This document shows, one piece after another, positions 36,920 to 46,573 of a stretch of 64,000 bases of DNA. Positions within the stretch are counted from its first letter, which is position 1. Every line of letters starts with the position of its first letter. Under the pieces are notes generated by a model, which ran no database searches, was not told the origin of the DNA, and saw nothing but the letters and a program-made list of their open reading frames with translations. Made by a program: the position numbers and the translations under genes. Source of the DNA: CBDBEU01 sp965204565 (lineage in GTDB: Bacteria > Pseudomonadota > Alphaproteobacteria > Rhizobiales > TMED25); NCBI GenBank assembly GCA_965204565.1, contig CBDBEU010000003.1, positions 682,001 to 746,000 of the forward strand. The letters are read 5' to 3'.

Positions 36920-37793
36920 ATTCAAGGAAGTCCTCTACGAGGTCAAGAAGAACGTGGCCTGGATTACCATCAACCGGCCGGAAGTGCGCAATGCCTTTCG
37001 CGAGCAGACGCTCGACGAATTGCGCGAGGCGGTTCTTCTAATCCGCAACGATCCCTCGATCGTCTGTGCCGTGATCACCGGCGCCGGCGAGGATGCGTTC
37101 TCAGCTGGTGGCGACTTCCATGCCATGAAGCGTTTGAACTGGGTCAACGCTGCCCATTGGAACGACCGCATGCAGGGACTTGCGATGGCCATAAGGGGTT
37201 TGCCGATTCCGGTTATCGCCATGGTGCATGGTTTTTGCGTCGGTGGCGGCCACGAGCTTGCTTTGTGGTGCGATCTGGTGATCTCCGCCGAGGATGGCGT
37301 ATTCGGCCAGACCGGCGCCAAGGTCGGCGCCTGCCCCACCGTCGGCGCCACCCAGTATATTCCAAGGCTGATTGGCGATCGTCTGGCCAAGGAGATGATT
37401 TTCCTGTGCCGCACCTTCAAGGCCGAAGAAGCGGTACAGATCGGTCTGATCAACAAATGCGTGCCCAAGGCCGATTTGCGCAAGGAGACCGAAGCCTGGT
37501 GCGAGCAGATCAAGTCCTACTCCTCGCAGACCATCCGTCAGACCAAGAAGTCGCTGAACCACGAATCCGATCAGCTCTATGCTTCCTGGCAGCACGGCAT
37601 GGAGCTACTCGCCCATGTCTGGGGATCGGAAGAATCGCTTGAAGGCATGAATGCCTTCCTCGAGCGCCGCAAGCCTGACTTCATGAAGTTCCGCCAGGCC
37701 AACAAGCGCGAAGTCGCGGGCTATCTCCGTGGTCTTGATCGCGATGAGAACGCAGCGCCGAAAAAGGCGAAAAGAAAAGCCAGCAAGAATTAA
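36900..37793 (+). CDS. MenB/BadI-like crotonase
   Basis: A 297-residue crotonase-fold enzyme starting at 36900, inside the end of the previous frame. Motifs are VAWITINRPEVRNAFREQT, DAFSAGGDFHAM and FCVGGGHELALWCDL (oxyanion hole glycines), then FGQTGAKVGACPTVGATQYI. They resemble naphthoyl-CoA synthase and 2-ketocyclohexanecarboxyl-CoA hydrolase, which work on cyclic CoA esters. A Lys/Ala-rich tail ends the protein. Neighbouring CaiB and CoA-transferase genes fit a catabolic pathway. The reaction is not fixed. Confidence 0.85.
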   Translation: MSKGGSEFKEVLYEVKKNVAWITINRPEVRNAFREQTLDELREAVLLIRNDPSIVCAVITGAGEDAFSAGGDFHAMKRLNWVNAAHWNDRMQGLAMAIRGLPIPVIAMVHGFCVGGGHELALWCDLVISAEDGVFGQTGAKVGACPTVGATQYIPRLIGDRLAKEMIFLCRTFKAEEAVQIGLINKCVPKADLRKETEAWCEQIKSYSSQTIRQTKKSLNHESDQLYASWQHGMELLAHVWGSEESLEGMNAFLERRKPDFMKFRQANKREVAGYLRGLDRDENAAPKKAKRKASKN

Positions 37794-37807
37794 GTAGGTC
37801 CAGGAAC

Positions 37808-39007
37808 ATGAGCGCACGCAGTGGTCCCCTTGCCGGGATCAGGGTGATTGATCTCAGCCGCATTCTGGCGGGGCCCTTTTGCACCATGAATCTCGGTGAT
37901 ATGGGCGCCGAGATCATCAAGATCGAGCAACCCGGCAAGGGCGATGATACGCGCTCCTGGGGGCCGCCCTTCGTTGGCGGTGAGGCGGCCTATTTTCTTG
38001 GCATCAACCGCAACAAGCGCAGCTTCACCCTCAACCTCAAGGCACCCGAGGGTCAGGAAATCCTCAAAGACCTGCTCAAGACCGCCGATGTGGTGATCGA
38101 CAATTTCAAGGTCGGCACCCTCGACGGCTGGGGCATCACCGATGAATGGCGCGAGCGCGAAGCAACGCGCCTCGTCCATTGCCAGATCACAGGCTATGGC
38201 GGGCGCGGGTCACGCGGCGACCGGCCCGGTTATGACTTTCTGCTCCAGGCCGAAAGCGGGCTGATGAGCATTACCGGCGATGAGGACGGCTCACCCACCA
38301 AGGTCGGCGTGGCGCTGGTCGATGTCACCACCGGCATGTATGCGACGATCTCGATACTCGCCGCCTTGAACGCGGTCCGTTCGACTGGCCGCGGCCAAAG
38401 ATGTGAAACCAGCCTTTATGCCAGCTCCATCTCAATGCTGATCAATGTTGCGGCCAATCATCTGGCCACCGGCAAGCCGGCACGGCGTTTCGGCAATGGT
38501 CATCCCAATATCGTGCCATACCGCACCTTTGAGGCTTCTGACGCCGCCGTCGCGGTCGCAGTGGGCAACGACGCCCAGTTCGCCCGTTTTGCCGAATGCC
38601 TCGGCTATGGCGAATGGGCATCGGACGAGCGCTTCGTCAAGAATGCCGACCGGGTGGTCAACCGCACAATCATTGACGGGTTGATCCAGGAAGTGATTGG
38701 CACAAACACTGCCGATCATTGGATCAAGACCCTGCTCGTCGCCGATGTTCCCGCAAGCCGGGTCAATTCGGTCGAGCGTGCACTGGTCGATGAGCAAACC
38801 CTTGCCAATGACATGGTGGTTGAAATCGACCATCCCGCCGCTGGCATGATGAAGATGCTGGGCGTGCCCTATCGGTTTTCAGACACCCCGGCCGGCGTGG
38901 AACTGGCGCCGCCGCTGCTCGGTGCTGATACCGACGACATTCTTCAAAACGATCTCGGCGCCGATGCCGCAACGATTGACCGTTATCGCAAAGCCGGCGT
39001 GATCTAG
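37808..39007 (+). CDS. CaiB/BaiF family CoA-transferase
   Basis: An intact 399-residue class III CoA-transferase. Family motifs include IRVIDLSRILAGPFCTMNLG, NKRSFTLNLKAPEGQE and RPGYDFLLQAESGLMSITG with the catalytic Asp in GYDF. The C-terminal half contains FGNGHPNIVPYRTF. The gap to the crotonase gene is 14 bases and to the next gene 3 bases, so it belongs to the same operon. It would activate a carboxylic acid by moving CoA from succinyl-CoA or another ester. Confidence 0.93.
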   Translation: MSARSGPLAGIRVIDLSRILAGPFCTMNLGDMGAEIIKIEQPGKGDDTRSWGPPFVGGEAAYFLGINRNKRSFTLNLKAPEGQEILKDLLKTADVVIDNFKVGTLDGWGITDEWREREATRLVHCQITGYGGRGSRGDRPGYDFLLQAESGLMSITGDEDGSPTKVGVALVDVTTGMYATISILAALNAVRSTGRGQRCETSLYASSISMLINVAANHLATGKPARRFGNGHPNIVPYRTFEASDAAVAVAVGNDAQFARFAECLGYGEWASDERFVKNADRVVNRTIIDGLIQEVIGTNTADHWIKTLLVADVPASRVNSVERALVDEQTLANDMVVEIDHPAAGMMKMLGVPYRFSDTPAGVELAPPLLGADTDDILQNDLGADAATIDRYRKAGVI

Positions 39008-39010
39008 AAT

Positions 39011-39907
39011 ATGCCCTCGCGCGAAAAACTGACCTCGCTCGATCAGGCAATCAGCAACAATGTCCATGATGGCGACACCGTTTTTATCGCCGGTTTTGGT
39101 CATCTTGTGCCCTTCGCCGCAGCCCATGAAATCTTGCGTCAGCGCATCGGCAAGCTGACGCTGGCCCGCTCTGGCGCCGATATATTGTTCGACCAGATGA
39201 TCGCCGCCGGTGCGGTTTCAAGGGTCACGTTCGGCTATCTCGGCAATCCCGGCATTGGCCTTGGCCACGCCTTCCGCCGGGCCGCCAAGGACGGCACCAT
39301 CGAGATTGATGAATGGACCAATTTCTCGATCATGCTGCGCCTGCATGCCGCCCGCATGGGGCTTCCCTTCATGCCCTCGCGGATCATGCAGATTGGCGAC
39401 AACCCGAGCGGTGCTGACGGTCTCAAGACCGTCACTTGCCCCTATACCGGCGATCAGCTGGCGGCCATTCCCGCGCTCACGCCCGATGTCGCGCTGGTCC
39501 ATGCACAACAGGCGGACGCCGCCGGCAATGTCCAGATCTGGGGCGTTGATGGTGACACTGTGGAAGGCGCTCTGGCATCGGACCGCATTGTGGTCACTGT
39601 CGAGCGTGTGGTTGAGCGTGACGAGATCGCCCGCGCGCCTGAGCGCACGCGCATTCCCGCCGACCGGGTGAGCGCGCTTGCCCAAGTGCCCTGGGGCGCG
39701 CATCCCTCTTATGCGGCTGGATTTTATTCGCGTGACGATCAGCATTTTCGCGACTTCGACAAGGTCTCGCGCGACCCGGACGAGCTTGCTGCATTTCTTA
39801 AGCGCTGGGTCTATGGCGCCAGGACCCGCGATGCCTATCTGGAGCTGATCGGCGCCAAGGCCCGCGGCGAACTTGAAGCCGGCCTGCAGGGGAGCGCTGG
39901 ATCATGA
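39011..39907 (+). CDS. CoA-transferase subunit A (glutaconate CoA-transferase/IpdA-like)
   Basis: A 298-residue family I CoA-transferase alpha subunit: GDTVFIAGFGHLVPFAAAHE (N-terminal Gly-rich loop), then the later block DVALVHAQQADAAGNVQIWG, which is a hallmark of these proteins. The overall length fits GctA/IpdA rather than the shorter AtoD. It overlaps subunit B by ATGA. In IpdAB the pair opens a ring of a steroid-derived CoA ester instead of moving CoA; the BadI-like neighbour makes such a ring-cleavage role worth testing. Confidence 0.88.
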   Translation: MPSREKLTSLDQAISNNVHDGDTVFIAGFGHLVPFAAAHEILRQRIGKLTLARSGADILFDQMIAAGAVSRVTFGYLGNPGIGLGHAFRRAAKDGTIEIDEWTNFSIMLRLHAARMGLPFMPSRIMQIGDNPSGADGLKTVTCPYTGDQLAAIPALTPDVALVHAQQADAAGNVQIWGVDGDTVEGALASDRIVVTVERVVERDEIARAPERTRIPADRVSALAQVPWGAHPSYAAGFYSRDDQHFRDFDKVSRDPDELAAFLKRWVYGARTRDAYLELIGAKARGELEAGLQGSAGS

Positions 39908-40656
39908 GCGAAGCCATCCGAGAGCTGTCTGAATCGGCGCGCATTGCCCTGCTTGCCGCCCGCGAGCTTGGCGACGGTGAAACCTGTTTTGTTGGTATTG
40001 GCATCCCGTCCGATGCCGCCTGCCTGGCGCTGCACTCCCACGGGCCGGCACTGACCCTGATTTTCGAGTCCGGCGTGATTGGTGCCGACCCGCCCGAGCC
40101 ACCGCTTTCCACCGGTTCGCCTTCGGTGTGCGAGGGCGCTTTGATGATCGCTGACGGGCTTAGCGTATTCGGCGCGCTACAGGCTGGCCGCATAGATGTC
40201 GGCCTGCTATCGGCCGCCCAGGTCGATCGCAAGGGTAATCTCAACTCGACCGTGATCGGGCCCTATGACGCGCCCAAGCTGCGCATGGTGGGCTCGGGCG
40301 GCGCCCACGACATCGCCTGCCTCGCACCACGCCTCATCATTCTCATGCCGCATGATCCGCGCCGCTTTGTCGAACGCGTCGATTTTGTCACCAGTCCCGG
40401 TGCGGGCAGTGAATATGCCGCCGAGCGCGAGCGGCTGAAGCTTGGTTCAGGTCCGGTCTCACTGATCACCAGCCGCGCCCGTTTTGCCATGACCGACAAT
40501 GGCTTCGAACTCGATGCCCCGCTTGAAGGTTTCAGCCGCGAGGAAGCGCTTGACGGCATCCCCTGGCCAGCCGGATCCGGCGGCGGTGATGCTGTTGCCA
40601 TTGAGCCTGCGGCCATTGCGGTACTTCAGCGTTTTCCGCATTTGGGCAAGACCTGA
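39904..40656 (+). CDS. CoA-transferase subunit B (glutaconate CoA-transferase/IpdB-like)
   Basis: A 250-residue beta subunit with GETCFVGIGIPSDAACLAL, LTLIFESGVIGADPPEPPL and AAQVDRKGNLNSTVIG. The Glu in FESGVIGA is at the place of the catalytic glutamate (usually SENGxxG) of true transferases; IpdB-type hydrolases lack it. Its presence favours a CoA-transferase. It ends the CoA operon; 114 bases follow before the caspase-like gene. Confidence 0.87.
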   Translation: MSEAIRELSESARIALLAARELGDGETCFVGIGIPSDAACLALHSHGPALTLIFESGVIGADPPEPPLSTGSPSVCEGALMIADGLSVFGALQAGRIDVGLLSAAQVDRKGNLNSTVIGPYDAPKLRMVGSGGAHDIACLAPRLIILMPHDPRRFVERVDFVTSPGAGSEYAAERERLKLGSGPVSLITSRARFAMTDNGFELDAPLEGFSREEALDGIPWPAGSGGGDAVAIEPAAIAVLQRFPHLGKT

Positions 40657-40770
40657 CCGGCCGTAGTCAATCACGGTGAATTGTCCCCGGCCCCAGTGGC
40701 CACAGGCACGTTTTCCTGTGTTAAAAGCGCTCCCGCTGCTGGCTGAAATAAGGTGACAGTGGGGGAATAA

Positions 40771-42027
40771 ATGTTGCGGGCGTTGGTGGTCGCAATTGTC
40801 GCGACGGTGGTGGTTCTTGCCGCACATCCGGCAGTTGACGAAAAGCGCGTCGCGCTCATCATCGGCAATTCGGATTATTCCAATGTGCCGGCTCTGGACA
40901 ATCCGGCCAACGATTCCTCTGATTTTGCCGTGGCTCTGGAACGTCTGGGCTTCGACGTCGAGATCGTCTCCGATCAGTCCTATTCCGACATGCGCAAAAC
41001 GGGTTGAGGGATTTTCGTTCGTGCGTTGCCGGTGCCGACATTGCAGTCATCTATTATGCGGGCCATAGGATCGAGGTCGACAAGCAGAATTATCTGATCC
41101 CCACCGATGCAACACTCGCCAGTGATGGCGATGTTGACTACGAGGCGATCCCGCTGGACCTGGTGCTGCGCTCCGTCGACAGTGCCAAGCTGCTGCGCCT
41201 AGTGATTGTCGATGCCTGCCGCAACAATCCGTTCGCGACAAATATGACGCGTGCCGGTGCGTCGCGTTCGATCGGGCGCGGGCTTGCCCGGGTCGAGCCG
41301 TCCGGCAACACCTTCTTTGCCTTCGCCGCCAAGGAAGGCACCACTGCTGCCGATGGTGAAGGGCGCAATAGCCCGGTCGCCACCGCGCTGTTGCAGCATA
41401 TTGAGGAGCCGGGTCTGGAAATAGGGTTGCTGTTCCGCAAGGTCCGTGATTCCGTGCTCGAAAAGACAGGCGGCGAGCAGGAGCCGTTTTGTATGGATCG
41501 CTCTCCAGTGCCGGTGTCTATCTCCGGCAAGGCGCATCCCCCAAGAGAGCACCGCCAGCTCTGATCAGAAGAATGAGCCTAGCAACTCGATCATTCCGTC
41601 CGGGTCCGCCGAAATCGAAATTACCTTCTGGAATACGGTCAAGGACGCAAATAATCCGGCGATGCTGTGCACCTATCTGGCGCGCTTCAGCAATGGTGCG
41701 TTTGCCGATCTCGCACGCATCATGCTGGAGAAGCTGGAGGGCGGGCGCGAGGAACGCGTGGCGCAGGTTGAGCCGCGCCAACAAATCCGTCCCGGCAAGA
41801 CCGGCGCTGCCAAGCAGCTCACGCGCGACATCACCAGCACCGTGACAATTGACGAGATCGATATTGCCGGCACGCGCTGGCCCGCCATTGGCGTGGAGAT
41901 TTCTTCGATTGCGCCGCAAATGGCGCGCACGCTGGGGTTTGCCGCCAATTCCGACGCTGGGGGGATAAAGGTCAATCCGGTAGGCCCGGCCGACCTCGGC
42001 GACGACCCGCCGTGGTTTGTCACGTGA
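40771..42027 (+). pseudogene. caspase-like (peptidase C14) protein, frameshifted, 3' end in IS1380
   Basis: An N-terminal signal-like segment (LRALVVAIVATVVVLAAHP) precedes a caspase p20 fold: KRVALIIGNSDYSNVPALDN, then ADIAVIYYAGHRIEV with the catalytic His, and LVIVDACRNNPF with the catalytic Cys. Three frame breaks occur at homopolymers: GGG at 41001, TTTT at 41487 and CCCCC at 41538. One added base at each restores the frame. A C-terminal region follows with IEITFWNTVKDANNPAML and a PDZ-like block. The final residues (from about 41992) come from an IS1380 fragment in reverse. Confidence 0.75.
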
Positions 42028-42560
42028 CGCGGCCTGATACGCGAAGTCGCCGCAGATGCGCCGCACATGGGTCGGCGGGCGACCCGTGGGGCGCTTGAGC
42101 ACAGGCGCAATCCTGCTTTCCGGAACAGCGGTCTTCCCAGGCCGGATAGCGCAGGAACAGCCTTCCGCCTCCGGCGTCTTGTAGAGCTCCAGGACGGCAA
42201 AAGCGGTATCGGCCCGGAAGAACCGCATCAGCTCACGATCCGCATATCGCGCCAACACCGGCTTGAGCACATTTTCTCGGCCATCGGCGCTGTGAACATT
42301 GCCGGGGCGCAATGAACGGCGTTCGAGGTGGCCAAACCGGTTAAGGACGAACAAAGGGTGATGGCACATGCAGCCGAAATGCCCGTTCCAAGCGTGCCTT
42401 CCTGAGCGCCGCGGGGCGGGCCGACCGAACCGTCCATGTCCGGTGTGATCCATTCGGGCGCCATCGCGGCGTGAGCCCGATCGATCCCCCGATCAATCGA
42501 TCGACCGGATACGTCCGCCGGGTTCGCCATATGCCGCGCCCCAAAATGCGCTCAAGACAT
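41992..42560 (-). mobile_element. IS1380 segment, copy D (middle part)
   Basis: A minus-strand segment with the central transposase blocks: GHFGCMC, LRPGNVHSADGRENVLKPV, FFRADTAFAVLELYKTPEAEG, GRPPTHVRRICGDFAYQ and SRDKPRRVVAEV, plus an upstream piece near 42500. It has neither the 5' end nor the 3' C-terminal region. It replaced the end of the caspase-like gene. It is 80-90 percent alike to copy A by eye. Confidence 0.75.
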
Positions 42561-42624
42561 TTTTTCTTATGACAGAACCAACGATCAATCACATCAATCA
42601 ATGGAGCCATATGGGAAATGCGGG

Positions 42625-42902
42625 ATGAAGATAGAGCGTGCCTTCAACTAAATCGTTGCGGCGCACCAGTTCAGCCATCAACTCGCCGATCTTATTCATT
42701 GGGGACGAGGTTTTTGATCCTCAATTCCCCCCAGCGAGCGCTTCAGCCGCGTCAGATGCGCCTCATTGTCGATCAGATGCCGGTCAATAACCGCCGCCAC
42801 TTCATAAACACCGTCGGCAAACATGAAGCCGCGATCGAAAACGGAGACCTTGGCATCTTCAAGCGGCACGAACTCTCCGTTGACATAGGCAATCGGCATC
42901 AT
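42625..42902 (-). pseudogene. D-amino acid aminotransferase (class IV) N-terminal fragment
   Basis: The fragment starts at 42902 with MPIAYVNGEFVPLEDAKVSVFDRGFMFADGVYE, the N-terminal block of Dat/IlvE-type PLP enzymes. The Lys of the active site lies further on and is missing. Frame breaks at a six-C run (42727-42732) and near 42700 split ELRIKNLVP from NKIGELMAELVRRNDLVEGT. The gene ends at about 42625, where the sequence changes. It made or broke D-amino acids before truncation. Confidence 0.7.
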
Positions 42903-43115
42903 TTTTCCCTTCGGCGGCTGGCATTGCGGGCTTGACCGGCGGCTGTTTCAACCTTACGGTGCAAGTAGTGGAATGTGATCGGCAGTACCTGACGGCGCGC
43001 AGTTAGATGCAGCTAGGGTTTGGATCAATATCTTCGCAACAATCGCCAAACGCCCCTTGCGAAAACGGGCAGCAATTGCGTTACTTTGCGCAAACATGTT
43101 CTGCAGGAGGTTCGC

Positions 43116-43598
43116 GTGGCGGACGCATTTTCATTTCGCGTAAACGGCAGGGAAATTTCGGTTGAAGCCGATCGCGACACGCCGCTGCTCTACGTGCTTC
43201 GCAACGAAGTCGGGCTCAAGGGGACGCGGTTTGGCTGTAGCGATGGGCTGTGCGGGGCGTGTTCGGTACTCCTCGACGGGCGCGCCATATTTGCCTGCGA
43301 CACACCGGTGTGGTCCGCTGATGGTCATTACATTGAAACTATCGAGGGGCTTTCCACCGATGGCGAACTGCACCCTTTGCAGGAGGCTTTGCTCGACGAG
43401 CAGGCTGGCCAGTGCGGCTATTGCCTGAGTGGCATTGTCATGCGGATCAAGGCGTTGTTCGATGAAAACCCCAACGCGAAGCGTGAAGACGTGGTCATCG
43501 CACTTGAGCGCAATCTGTGCAGATGTGGAACGCAGCCGCGTATCCTGAAGGCAATCGACAAATATGCCCGCTCTCTGAGCGCGGGGCACGGACAATGA
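43116..43598 (+). CDS. (2Fe-2S) subunit of molybdenum hydroxylase
   Basis: A 160-residue protein starting with GTG at 43116, directly after AGGAGG. The plant-type cluster motif is GCSDGLCGACSVLLDGRAIFAC, and the helical second cluster has GQCGYCLSGI with RNLCRCG. This is the small subunit of xanthine dehydrogenase-type enzymes. It lies immediately before the molybdopterin subunit with an ATGA overlap. No FAD subunit gene is present, as in isoquinoline 1-oxidoreductase or nicotinate dehydrogenase two-subunit types. Confidence 0.92.
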   Translation: MADAFSFRVNGREISVEADRDTPLLYVLRNEVGLKGTRFGCSDGLCGACSVLLDGRAIFACDTPVWSADGHYIETIEGLSTDGELHPLQEALLDEQAGQCGYCLSGIVMRIKALFDENPNAKREDVVIALERNLCRCGTQPRILKAIDKYARSLSAGHGQ

Positions 43599-45700
43599 AC
43601 GCGCGCGATCTTCCAGAGCCGATTGAGGGCCATCCCGCGATTGATCAGTGGTTCGGTTTCGACAACGATGGCCGGGTTGCAATGCGCTCGGGCAAAGTCG
43701 AAATTGGACAAGGCATCAATACCGCGTTTGTACAAATCGCCGCCGATGAGCTCGATATCGAGCCGGAGCGCATCGACCTCATCGCCGGCGACACCAGAAC
43801 AACGCCAGACGAGGGCGTGACCGCTGGTTCTCGGTCCATGCAAACCGGCGGTCTTGCGGTGCGATTTGCGGCCTCGGCGGCCAGACACGCACTGCTTGGC
43901 GAGGCGGCAAAGCTGCTGCAAGCCCAGCCTGGCGAACTCAGCGTCGCCGATGGCCGTATTTTGATCGGCGGCCGTGAGAGCGACCTGACCTACTGGTCGC
44001 TGGCCAAGGATGTCGACTTCACCCGGCACATTGCTGATTTCGCAGATCCAAAGTCGCCCGACGAGCGCAAGCTGTCGGGCCGGACATTCGAGCGCATCGA
44101 TCTTCCGGCAAAGGTGCGCGGTGCACCATCGTTCGTTCATGATCTGGAATTCGAGGGCATGCTGCATGCGCGGGTAATCAACCCGCCCTCGCCTTCGACC
44201 CGCCTTGCAAGCGTTGATGCAGCAGCGCTGCGCGCCCTTGCCGGCGTCGTCGAAATTGCGCGTGACGGCACATTTCTAGCCATCATCGCAACCGATGAGA
44301 TTGACGCCATTCGTGCCGCAGAGCGCGCCGAGTGCCATTGCCGCTGGTCGGCTGCAAGCAAAGCGCCCACCGATCCGGTTAAAGCGGTGGATGAAACCGA
44401 AGCAGAGATCGAAACGGGCTTTGAGCAAGGTTCAATCCTGACTGCTGGCACAAGGGCATTCTCAACCACGGTCTCGCGACCGTTCCTGTCACACGGTTCC
44501 ATAGGACCATCGTGCGCGATCGCGCAGTGGAAAGATGGCCGGCTCACCGTCCACACCCATAGCCAAAGTGTGTTCCCACTGAAACGCTCCCTGTGCGGCG
44601 TGTTTGATGTGGATGAAGGCATGGTCGACGTCATCCATGTGCCTGGTTCAGGTTGCTATGGTCACAATGGCGCCGATGATGTGGCGCTTGATGCGGCACT
44701 GTCAGCACGTGCAGTGGGAGGCTGGCCGGTGCGGGTGCAGTGGAGCCGCAAGGACGAGTTTGCGCGCGCGCCACTGGCACCCGGCATGGTGACGCGGGCG
44801 AGCGCAATGACCGGCGATGATGGTTTGATCCAGTCGTTCGATGTCGAGGTCCATAGTCCGCCGCACAATCGCCGGCCAAGAGGCGCAAAGGCGGTCAATC
44901 TGCTTGCGGCGACGCATTTGGCAAAACCGATGACACTGCCGCCTGCGGTCGAGCATGCAATCGCCATCGGTGGATCATCGGATCGCAATTCAGTACCGTC
45001 ATATGCGATTGCGAATATTCGCTCGAGAAAACGGGTCGAACGCGACTTACCATGGCGCACTTCGGCAATGCGCGGACTTGGTGCTTTCGTCAACGTATTG
45101 GCGATTGAAACCTTGATGGATGATATCGCCGCCGAGTTCGACCGCGACCCACTGGAATATCGTCTTGCCCATGCCGGCGATGAACGCATCGGCAGCGTGC
45201 TCAGAGGGGTTGCCGAAATGGCCGGCTGGCCGGGCGAGGCAGATGATGGATCGGCAATGGGGATCGCCTACTCGCGCTACAAGAACAGCGCGGCATATTG
45301 CGCGGTTATTGCGCGGGTGGTGCTCGACGAGGATATTCGTGTCACTCATGCTTGGGCTTGCGTTGATGCTGGAGAGGCCGTCAATCCGGACGGCATCTCC
45401 AATCAGATCGAGGGCGGCATGGTGCAGGCGACCAGTTGGACGCTTAAAGAAGCCGTGAGATTTGAAGGCGAGGCGGTGGTCACCACGGATTGGGAGGAAT
45501 ACCCCATTCTCACCTTCGCGGAGGTGCCGGAAACCAAAATCGAAATCATTGCGCGGCCCGAACTGCCGCCACTGGGTGTCGGCGAGGCATCACAAGGCCC
45601 GACGGGGGCTGCGATTTCAAATGCCGTCAGGCGCGCTCTTTGCGTGCGTATTCGCGATCTGCCGATAACGCGCGAGAAGATCGTGACCGCGCTTGCCTGA
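43595..45700 (+). CDS. molybdopterin-binding subunit of molybdenum hydroxylase (IorB/NicB-like)
   Basis: A 701-residue protein starting at 43595. It contains MRSGKVEIGQGINTAFVQIAADEL, EGVTAGSRSMQTGG, and in the C-terminal half GAISNAVR-like and GVGEASQGPTGAAISNAVRRA (cofactor Glu in GEAS). Length and order match the single large subunit of IorB-type enzymes that lack a FAD subunit and pass electrons to a cytochrome. It likely hydroxylates an N-heterocycle or aldehyde. The substrate is unknown. Confidence 0.88.
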   Translation: MNARDLPEPIEGHPAIDQWFGFDNDGRVAMRSGKVEIGQGINTAFVQIAADELDIEPERIDLIAGDTRTTPDEGVTAGSRSMQTGGLAVRFAASAARHALLGEAAKLLQAQPGELSVADGRILIGGRESDLTYWSLAKDVDFTRHIADFADPKSPDERKLSGRTFERIDLPAKVRGAPSFVHDLEFEGMLHARVINPPSPSTRLASVDAAALRALAGVVEIARDGTFLAIIATDEIDAIRAAERAECHCRWSAASKAPTDPVKAVDETEAEIETGFEQGSILTAGTRAFSTTVSRPFLSHGSIGPSCAIAQWKDGRLTVHTHSQSVFPLKRSLCGVFDVDEGMVDVIHVPGSGCYGHNGADDVALDAALSARAVGGWPVRVQWSRKDEFARAPLAPGMVTRASAMTGDDGLIQSFDVEVHSPPHNRRPRGAKAVNLLAATHLAKPMTLPPAVEHAIAIGGSSDRNSVPSYAIANIRSRKRVERDLPWRTSAMRGLGAFVNVLAIETLMDDIAAEFDRDPLEYRLAHAGDERIGSVLRGVAEMAGWPGEADDGSAMGIAYSRYKNSAAYCAVIARVVLDEDIRVTHAWACVDAGEAVNPDGISNQIEGGMVQATSWTLKEAVRFEGEAVVTTDWEEYPILTFAEVPETKIEIIARPELPPLGVGEASQGPTGAAISNAVRRALCVRIRDLPITREKIVTALA

Positions 45701-45904
45701 GGTCTATCTGCCGTCAGGCGACCTCGCTGCGAACCTTGACAAAGCGAACGCTTGGCGGTCGGTTCGTCGATTTCGGCGAAGTTGCGAATGCCTGTTGATT
45801 TTCAGTGAGAGTCGACGCGGGCGGGTGATAAATTCCACTGGGAAGCGACCCGTGTTCCGACCTCTTCCCCGGCTTTGGAGTCGGGGGATTATGGAGTGAT
45901 CGAC

Positions 45905-46573
45905 ATGGATTTACAGAGTGTAATCCGGCGCCGGCATTTCCGCGATTGAAAGCCGATCCCGGAGATGGCGCGGCGCACCGGACTGTCGCGCAACACGATC
46001 CGCAAGTCCCTGCGGTCCGGCACTGTAGAACCGAAGTTCAAGGTTCCCGATCGGGCGAGCAAGCCGGCCCCGTATGCGGACAAGTCGACCACCCGGCTTC
46101 GGATCGAGACGGGCAGGTCGCGCAAGCGGCGGTGTACAGTCAGGCAGATGCATGCCGACCTTGTCGCCCTGGGCTTTGACGTGTCCCATGGCCGGGTTGC
46201 AGCCTTTGCGCGCAAGTGGAAGGCCGAGCGGCAACACGAGCAGCAGACCGGCGGGCGCGGCACCTTCGTGCCGCCGGTCTTTGCGCCTGGCGAGGCGTTC
46301 CGGTTCGACCGGAGCGAGGATCGGGTGATCCCGGGCGGCGAACGGGTCAAGCTGCAGGTGGCCCATACCAGGCTGTCGCATAGCCGGGCATTCATCGTGC
46401 GCGCTTATCTGCTCCGGCCCCACGAGATGCTGTTCGATGCCCCGACCCGGGCGTTCCGGGCGGCGGGCGGCGTGCCCTGGCGCGGGGTGTTCAACAATAT
46501 GAAGACCGCTGTCGACCGGATCGGCTCCGGCAAGGCGCGGCAGGTCAACGCCCGGTTTGCCGCGATGGCCGGC
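45905..46573 (+). pseudogene. IS21-family IstA remnant
   Basis: The frame from 45905 begins with DLQSVIRRRHFRD, then an in-frame TGA at about 45947, and continues with ARRTGLSRNTIRKSLRSG (helix-turn-helix), APYADKSTTRL, GEAFRFDRSED and RVIPGGERVKLQVAHTRLSH, with the first catalytic Asp of the DDE domain near FDRSED. It is cut at about 46573 by an IS5 remnant in the opposite orientation, before the last catalytic Glu. No istB is present. Dead. Confidence 0.75.
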
